From: Prochlorococcus sp. AG-347-O22
GTDB lineage: Bacteria > Cyanobacteriota > Cyanobacteriia > PCC-6307 > Cyanobiaceae
Length of the DNA: 36,520 nucleotides
Assembly (NCBI GenBank): GCA_003278845.1
Contig: QCCX01000011.1
Location: 1 to 36,520, forward strand
Reading direction: 5' to 3'
The notes under the pieces were generated by a model. The model ran no database searches and had not been told where the DNA came from. It saw only the letters and a list, made by a program, of their open reading frames with translations. Every line of letters begins with the position of its first letter. Position 1 is the stretch's first letter. Positions 32,275 through 36,520 of this stretch are shown piece by piece. The translations under genes and the position numbers were made by a program.

Positions 32275-32970
32275 TTAAACATTACCATAGAGTATTAAAT
32301 AATTTTCACCTTCCTCGAACACATCTAAAGAGGATAGATCATTCTCTAAGATGAATTTTTTTAACTCTTTAAAAGTATAAGAAGCTCTTAAAGATGCATA
32401 ATAATCATTAGTTAAAATCTCATTATATTTAGTTGAACATTGTGCTTTGAGTTCTAAAGCAGACTTTTCATCTAATGGCCTTTTTAAGTCCTTGTGAAAA
32501 TTTACAGTAATATCACTAGATAAAATTCTTATTGTGTTGAAGAAATCTTCAAGATTGGTAATGTGATGAATCAAACTGTTGCTTACAAGTAAACTAATTT
32601 TTTTTTTAAATAAAAAATTATTTGATTTAATGTCTTTGATGTCAGAACAAATGTAGCGTAAATTTTTTAATTTTTTTTGATTATTAGAAATACTTTTATT
32701 ATATTCTGCTCTCAAAATCATCTCTTTAGAACCATCTATTCCTACGACTGCAGTATTAGGCCATTTTATTGCTAACTTCTCAGAAATATTTCCTGGGCCA
32801 CATCCTAAATCAACTATTAAATCTTTTTCACCTAAAGAAATATTTTTTTTCAAAAGATATTGATTTATTTGATTAATTAGATTAACTTCCCCTTCTGAAA
32901 AATCAGCTTCGTCATAAGAAATGACCTGCTCTTTTCCTTCCATTAATTCAGGTTCGGGGACTCTTTCCAT
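32275..32970 (-). CDS. Class I SAM-dependent methyltransferase
   Basis: 231 aa. Motif I DLGCGPGNISEKLA (about 50-63) is followed by motif II VVGIDGSKEMILRA and a motif with ICSDIKDI. The later LVSNSLIHHITNLEDFF resembles small-molecule methyltransferases (UbiE-like). The end is less conserved, and substrate cannot be assigned. It is upstream of prfC in the same direction and divergent from nrdJ across the leader region. Confidence 0.88.
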   Translation of the reverse strand: MERVPEPELMEGKEQVISYDEADFSEGEVNLINQINQYLLKKNISLGEKDLIVDLGCGPGNISEKLAIKWPNTAVVGIDGSKEMILRAEYNKSISNNQKKLKNLRYICSDIKDIKSNNFLFKKKISLLVSNSLIHHITNLEDFFNTIRILSSDITVNFHKDLKRPLDEKSALELKAQCSTKYNEILTNDYYASLRASYTFKELKKFILENDLSSLDVFEEGENYLILYGNV

Positions 32971-32978
32971 ATCCTTTC

Positions 32979-33008
32979 TTGAAACAAAGATTTCATATTA
33001 AACATAAT
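32979..33008 (+). promoter_or_regulatory. Putative nrdJ promoter
   Basis: TTGAAA (32979-32984) and CATAAT (33003-33008) with an 18-base spacer predict a transcript start near 33015, giving a leader of about 90 nt before the GTG at 33104. Confidence 0.45.
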
Positions 33009-33014
33009 TCTACA

Positions 33015-33103
33015 CAAACCGTTAAATAGTGGTAAGAATGGTTGCAGACGCCACAGGTAGAGTTATTCTTCCAGTACGGGTTATTTACATACGTTTTTTT
33101 ATC
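33015..33103 (+). ncRNA. Structured nrdJ leader RNA, candidate regulatory element
   Basis: The stretch before nrdJ is less AT-rich than normal intergenic DNA and can form a hairpin: GG-t-AAGAAT (33031-33039) pairs with ATTCTTCC (33065-33072) around a 25-base loop that includes GCAGACGCCACAGG. The bases are open in the nrdJ frame, but the codons (GAC, GCC, CGG) are unlike local usage. An RNA motif upstream of nrdJ genes in marine bacteria has been described (nrdJ motif). This may be it, or a variant cobalamin sensor; I cannot match the consensus from memory. Confidence 0.42.
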
Positions 33104-35437
33104 GTGACTGTTGCACCAAATAAAGCTTCTTCAGAGAGCAATTCCAATAATCTTAAAAAAGATGATTTTCCAAAGACTGCGCCAGCTGCTTACCCAGTTT
33201 TTTTCAGATCTTATAGTAGAAAAACTTCATCTGGCAAAAGGGAGAACTGGAGTGAAGTAGGCGAAAGGAATTTATCGGGGTTAAAAGAATTAGGAAAACT
33301 TTCTGAAGAAGAATTAATCCTAATGAGAGAGATGCAAAGTAACCAAAAAGCTCAACCTTCAGGAAGATGGTTATGGATAGGCGGAACCCCTTGGATTAAT
33401 AAGAACCAAAACTTCTCAGGAGCATACAACTGTACCTCAACAAACTTAGTTGATTGGGAAGCCTTCGCATTAATGATGGACTTAGCAATGATGGGATGTG
33501 GAACAGGTGCAATAATTGAGCCTCATTTTATAAATAATCTACCTACGGTAATTAACAAAATAAACATTAAATCAGTCAGTGAAGTTGGAATAACTCCCAA
33601 AGATCAAAGAGAAGAAAAGTCATCATTAGAAATTAAAGGAAAAGATCTATATATCAAAGTTGGAGATAGCAGAAGAGGATGGGTAGATAGCTATAAATAT
33701 CTTCTTGAGGCATCAAGTAACGAGAGTCTTGAAAGAGAAATTGATGTTTATATTGATTTGGAAGATATTAGGCCTGCGGGAGAATCATTAAAAGGTTTTG
33801 GTGGTATGGCAAATCCTATCAAATTGAAAGATCTTTACTCCAGAGTCGCATCACTTCTTGGAAAGGCAATTGGTAGGAAATTAAGTACAGTAGAGTGTTG
33901 TTTATTAATTGATGAAGCTGCAGTAACCATAGTTGCTGGGAATATAAGAAGAAGCGCTGGAATGAGGCAATTTGCTTCAGATGATAAGGAAGCCGCATCA
34001 GCAAAAGAAAATTTATGGAGTCAAGATGAGAATGGTAATTGGAGAATAGATCCTGAAAAAGATGCCCTCAGGATGGCCAATCATACTAGGGTTTACCATA
34101 CAAAACCCACTTACCAAACTGTTTTGGATGCAGTAACAAAACAATTCCATTCAGGTGAGGGGGCCATTCAATTTGCTCCAGAAGCAATCGCGAGGTCAAA
34201 TGCAGATATTCTTAAAGATGAAGAGTTGAGAAAGGAATTTATTGAAATCTACTCAGAGCAAGGTAAGGATGAAGCAAGAAATTGGATAAATAGTAGTTAT
34301 GGTCCATTTTCAGAAGAAGAGTTAGACCATAGGATGAGCCGATATGGACTTAACCCTTGTGGGGAGATCTTGGGAAATGATTTCCACTGCAATTTGGCTG
34401 AAGTTCATTTAAATCAGATTGATCCAGAAAATTTTGAAGAGCAAAAAAAAGCTTTTAAAGCAGCAGCTCTTTCTGTAGCATGCTTGCTTAATCATGAATT
34501 TGAGGTTGAGCGTTACAGAAAGAGTAGGGAATATGATCCTATTGTAGGTGTAAGTTTCACTGGATTATTTGATTTTTGTGTCCATGCCTTTGGGACTCCC
34601 TGGTTAAAATGGTGGGAAGCTGGAAGGCCAAATAGCGAGGAAGGGAAGGCCTTCAAAGAAAAGGAAGCTAAATTCTTAGATTCTTGGAGAAAAATAGTAA
34701 AAGAAACTGTATGGGAATATTGTGATAAGCATAATCTAAGGAGACCAAATAGATGCACAACAGTTCAGCCAGCTGGGACTAAAAGTCTTCTTACTGGAGC
34801 AGCTCCAGGATGGCATCCTCCAAAGGCTCAAAGATTCATAAGAAGAATAACTTTCAGGAAAAATGATCCAATCGCTTTAGCTTGTATGGATTATGGTTAC
34901 TCAGTTGTTCCATCTCAATCTGATAAAGATGAAAATGGTTGCTTGCTAGATAATCCATTTGATCCAAGATGCACAGAATGGTTAGTTGAAATCCCTACAG
35001 AAGTTAGTTGGGCAAATATAGATGGTGCAGACCAAATAGACATCAATAATTTCTCAGCATTAGCTCAATTCGATTTTTACATGCAAGTGCAGAAATTTTA
35101 CACAGAGCATAATACCTCTGCAACCGTAGAATTTAGAGAAAATGAAATCGAGGATTTAGCTAAGGCCATTCATAATGCAATAGAAAATAATGAGGGATAT
35201 ATTTCAGCGGCATTGCTAGCTAGATTTAGTGCTAACGCTACTTTCCCAAGATTACCCTTTGAACCAATAAGTAAAGAGGAATATATATCATTGCAAAATA
35301 AAGTAGTAGAGAGGAAAGTCAATAACGATTTCTTTGACGCTCTCAATAAATATGATGTTGGAGAACTATCTGAAGCAGGACCAGCAGGTTGTGATTCAGA
35401 TAAGTGCTTGCTTCCTCTTGCTAAACCAAAAGATTAA
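33104..35437 (+). CDS. nrdJ: Adenosylcobalamin-dependent ribonucleoside triphosphate reductase
   Basis: From the GTG at 33104 the product is 777 aa (MTVAPNKASSESNSNN). The frame extends up to 33029, but that part looks like leader RNA. Class II monomeric reductase: reduces NTPs to dNTPs with B12 and needs no oxygen or iron. The first active-site Cys is in SGAYNCTSTNL. The radical Cys and catalytic Glu are in NPCGEILGN, and the TTVQPAGTKSLLTGAAPG loop binds substrate. The C-terminal redox pair is in CDSDKC. B12-dependence fits low-iron open-ocean picocyanobacteria. Regulation through the leader RNA is possible. Confidence 0.95.
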   Translation: MTVAPNKASSESNSNNLKKDDFPKTAPAAYPVFFRSYSRKTSSGKRENWSEVGERNLSGLKELGKLSEEELILMREMQSNQKAQPSGRWLWIGGTPWINKNQNFSGAYNCTSTNLVDWEAFALMMDLAMMGCGTGAIIEPHFINNLPTVINKINIKSVSEVGITPKDQREEKSSLEIKGKDLYIKVGDSRRGWVDSYKYLLEASSNESLEREIDVYIDLEDIRPAGESLKGFGGMANPIKLKDLYSRVASLLGKAIGRKLSTVECCLLIDEAAVTIVAGNIRRSAGMRQFASDDKEAASAKENLWSQDENGNWRIDPEKDALRMANHTRVYHTKPTYQTVLDAVTKQFHSGEGAIQFAPEAIARSNADILKDEELRKEFIEIYSEQGKDEARNWINSSYGPFSEEELDHRMSRYGLNPCGEILGNDFHCNLAEVHLNQIDPENFEEQKKAFKAAALSVACLLNHEFEVERYRKSREYDPIVGVSFTGLFDFCVHAFGTPWLKWWEAGRPNSEEGKAFKEKEAKFLDSWRKIVKETVWEYCDKHNLRRPNRCTTVQPAGTKSLLTGAAPGWHPPKAQRFIRRITFRKNDPIALACMDYGYSVVPSQSDKDENGCLLDNPFDPRCTEWLVEIPTEVSWANIDGADQIDINNFSALAQFDFYMQVQKFYTEHNTSATVEFRENEIEDLAKAIHNAIENNEGYISAALLARFSANATFPRLPFEPISKEEYISLQNKVVERKVNNDFFDALNKYDVGELSEAGPAGCDSDKCLLPLAKPKD

Positions 35438-35525
35438 TTTTTGAATTATTTGTAAAAAAAAAATATAAATTAGTTTTTAAAAATTTAATTTATGGCTACC
35501 TCTTAAATAGGGACATAAATCTTTT

Positions 35526-35792
35526 ATGACATTAAGTTTAAATATTGGGAACTTATTTAATGATTCCTCTAGTCATGCATTAGTGGATGAGCTCAGAAAA
35601 AGAACCTCAGAAGAGGATATCTTAGATTTTGAGGAAAAATTTAACTCCCAAAACGAAAAAAATCTACATGTTTATATATGTAGATTTCTAAAAAATAGAT
35701 CAATATCCAGAGGGCTAGCCTCTAGATGGTTAATAACCATAATTGAAAACAAAGAATCAAAAATTGATGCTTTGCAAAAATTAAATAATTAA
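35526..35792 (+). CDS. Hypothetical helical protein, 88 aa
   Basis: Soluble and all-helical by appearance: SSHALVDELRKRTSEEDILDF, then KNLHVYICRFLKNRSISRGLA and SRWLITIIENKESKIDALQ. One Cys, no motif that I recognise. It lies 88 bases after nrdJ on the same strand. Its TAA forms a shared TTAA with the stop of the convergent 64-aa gene. Confidence 0.7.
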   Translation: MTLSLNIGNLFNDSSSHALVDELRKRTSEEDILDFEEKFNSQNEKNLHVYICRFLKNRSISRGLASRWLITIIENKESKIDALQKLNN

Positions 35793-35983
35793 GTCAGCCC
35801 TGATAGTTTCCATAGAGCAATTCCGAAAATTGAGAATCCCATAATAAAAGTAAAAGCCAAAGCATTTACCAATTGAACCTTATCATTCATTCTGTTTGCG
35901 AATGGTAATAATTGTGCAAATAATGGAGTCTCTTCAACTATTGCGGATTTTTTTACTGTAGGTTTTTTGCTTCTAGAAAACAT
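35789..35983 (-). CDS. Small single-helix membrane protein, possibly Hli-like
   Basis: 64 aa. A basic, Ser-rich N-terminus (FSRSKKPTVKKS) precedes a segment LFAQLLPFANRMNDKVQLVNAL. One hydrophobic helix follows (about 41-60: AFTFIMGFSIFGIALWKLSG). The pattern FAxxMNDKVQLVNALAF faintly recalls the Hli/LHC repeat, but the diagnostic AExxNGR is not present. I therefore treat it as an unknown thylakoid-type membrane protein. It is transcribed away from the riboswitch unit. Confidence 0.65.
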   Translation of the reverse strand: MFSRSKKPTVKKSAIVEETPLFAQLLPFANRMNDKVQLVNALAFTFIMGFSIFGIALWKLSGLT

Positions 35984-36104
35984 AAAACAAAATTTATAAT
36001 CTTAAGAATTTTACATTTAAAAGCTCATTAAATAAAAAATACTTATCAAAAACGAACAAAATGTAACCTGCAAGAAACTACATAAAGAAAATCATAAATT
36101 TTTT

Positions 36105-36118
36105 AGTAGGAGCCTACT
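36105..36118. promoter_or_regulatory. Operator-like inverted repeat
   Basis: AGTAGG-AG-CCTACT, a perfect 6-bp inverted repeat with a 2-base centre in AT-rich DNA. It is between the divergent 64-aa gene and the DUF4278 unit, 73 bases before the NtcA-type site. It also reads GTA-N6-TAC, shorter than the NtcA consensus GTA-N8-TAC, so the binding factor is unknown. Confidence 0.35.
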
Positions 36119-36190
36119 TCATTATTAAAGTTTTAAACTTATTTATTAAACACCTAGACAAATAATTTTCTTGGATGTTACTATTAAATT

Positions 36191-36204
36191 GTAGCAACCG
36201 CTAC
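36191..36204 (+). promoter_or_regulatory. NtcA-type binding site
   Basis: GTAGCAACCGCTAC fits the NtcA consensus GTA-N8-TAC exactly. A -10-like TATTAA/TAAATT sequence overlaps just upstream (36183-36190), and the riboswitch begins 6 bases downstream. A site this close to or over the transcript start fits NtcA repression, as known for glutamine-synthetase inactivating factor genes. Confidence 0.6.
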
Positions 36205-36207
36205 CAA

Positions 36208-36287
36208 AACGTTCATCTTGCGTATAGCAAGCCGCAAATCGACTTAAGCCATGGAACGGGGACTTAAGCGAAACCGGAGCTTAAAAA
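36208..36287 (+). promoter_or_regulatory. Downstream-peptide (glutamine) riboswitch
   Basis: The leader has the layout of the Downstream-peptide/glnA glutamine-binding RNA. P1 is CGTTC (36210-36214) with GAACG (36254-36258). An internal hairpin is CTTGC (36217-36221), GTATA, GCAAG (36227-36231). A pseudoknot candidate is CTTAAG (36243-36248) with CTTAAG (36263-36268). The conserved start CGTTCATC and GGAACG core match what I recall of this motif, which in marine picocyanobacteria lies upstream of short YRG peptides. High glutamine is expected to raise expression of the peptide at 36288. Confidence 0.82.
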
Positions 36288-36389
36288 ATGACTCTAATTT
36301 ACAGAGGACAAAAGTACGTCCAGAACAAAGAAGCAGCTAAAAAGCAGCACAACGAATTAACTTATAGAGGAAAAGCTTACACAAGTTAG
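36288..36389 (+). CDS. DUF4278 peptide, PirA-like, under glutamine riboswitch
   Basis: 33 aa: two copies of the DUF4278 signature, YRGQKY (5-10) and YRGKAY (26-31), joined by a polar helix (VQNKEAAKKQHNEL). In Synechocystis the DUF4278 protein PirA (Ssr0692) binds the PII signalling protein and affects arginine synthesis. This shorter peptide may have a related role, which is an inference from the domain and from control by nitrogen signals. ATG start follows an A-run at the end of the riboswitch. It is followed by a strong terminator, so the unit is monocistronic. Confidence 0.85.
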   Translation: MTLIYRGQKYVQNKEAAKKQHNELTYRGKAYTS

Positions 36390-36403
36390 TTCATTTATCC
36401 AAT

Positions 36404-36432
36404 AAAAAAAGCCACTTTTAGTGGCTTTTTTT
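36404..36432 (+). terminator. Strong intrinsic terminator of the DUF4278 unit
   Basis: A7, then GCCAC (36411-36415), TTTTA loop, GTGGC (36421-36425) and T7. With A/T pairing the stem extends to about 12 bp. The A-run means it would also terminate minus-strand transcripts. Confidence 0.88.
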
Positions 36433-36520
36433 ATCCAAAATTAAGCTAAGAAAATTTCTTAATACTTTTAACAAGCATTAAACTAATATGAAATAATTTC
36501 ATTTATAAATTTTATAACTA

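Noticed and set aside
33029..33103. N-terminal extension of NrdJ
   Set aside because: In frame, but its codons and hairpin point to leader RNA; the GTG at 33104 gives a more natural protein start.
36100..36120. Second NtcA site
   Set aside because: GTA-N6-TAC has the wrong spacing for NtcA; kept only as an unassigned inverted repeat.

Overview
The window looks like chromosomal DNA of a high-light-adapted marine Prochlorococcus. The DNA is strongly AT-rich, and intergenic gaps are short apart from the first 11 kb. The gene families are typical picocyanobacterial ones: a high-light-inducible (Hli) protein, DUF3303, DUF1651-like, TIGR02450, DUF3531, a CPP1-like J-domain protein, B12-dependent NrdJ, and a glutamine-riboswitch/DUF4278 unit. 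Assignment is by family recognition only; no search was run.

Region A (1-11.4 kb) is an archipelago of very small genes, mostly 28-130 codons, many with one membrane helix and no recognisable function. Landmarks are a DUF3303 protein, a DnaJ-type zinc-motif miniprotein, a head-to-tail run of four tiny membrane proteins (3364-4037), a short-chain dehydrogenase, an Hli protein with an extra helix, two DUF1651-like paralogues that kept the same promoter, and a free-standing NAD+-dependent DNA-ligase adenylation domain (9821-10570) packed between two membrane miniproteins. Three DnaA-box-like 9-mers lie in the longest gap (about 2.26-2.37 kb). The texture is that of a flexible or island-like region.

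Region B (11.4-22.4 kb) is core metabolism: a 6S RNA candidate beside purK, aroB, a MidA-type methyltransferase, a TPM-domain thylakoid protein, a TIGR04168-type phosphoesterase divergent from nadA, a C-terminal processing protease, ispG, a family-4-like uracil-DNA glycosylase that lacks iron-sulfur ligands, and an aspartate-type aminotransferase.

Region C (22.4-26.3 kb) is a phnD-phnC-phnE uptake operon for phosphonate or phosphite, followed by an SGNH hydrolase. No phosphonate or phosphite catabolic gene is visible in the window.

Region D (26.3-36.5 kb) holds a minus-strand block of DUF3531, rsmE and a DUF92/VTE6-type gene. A plus-strand pair follows (ECF-type ATPase and hslO), then minus-strand CPP1-like, prfC and a methyltransferase, then nrdJ with a structured leader. 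The window closes with an NtcA-type site, a Downstream-peptide (glutamine) riboswitch, a 33-aa DUF4278 peptide and a strong terminator: a complete nitrogen-sensing unit in about 240 bp.

No rRNA, tRNA, CRISPR array, transposase or integrase was seen.
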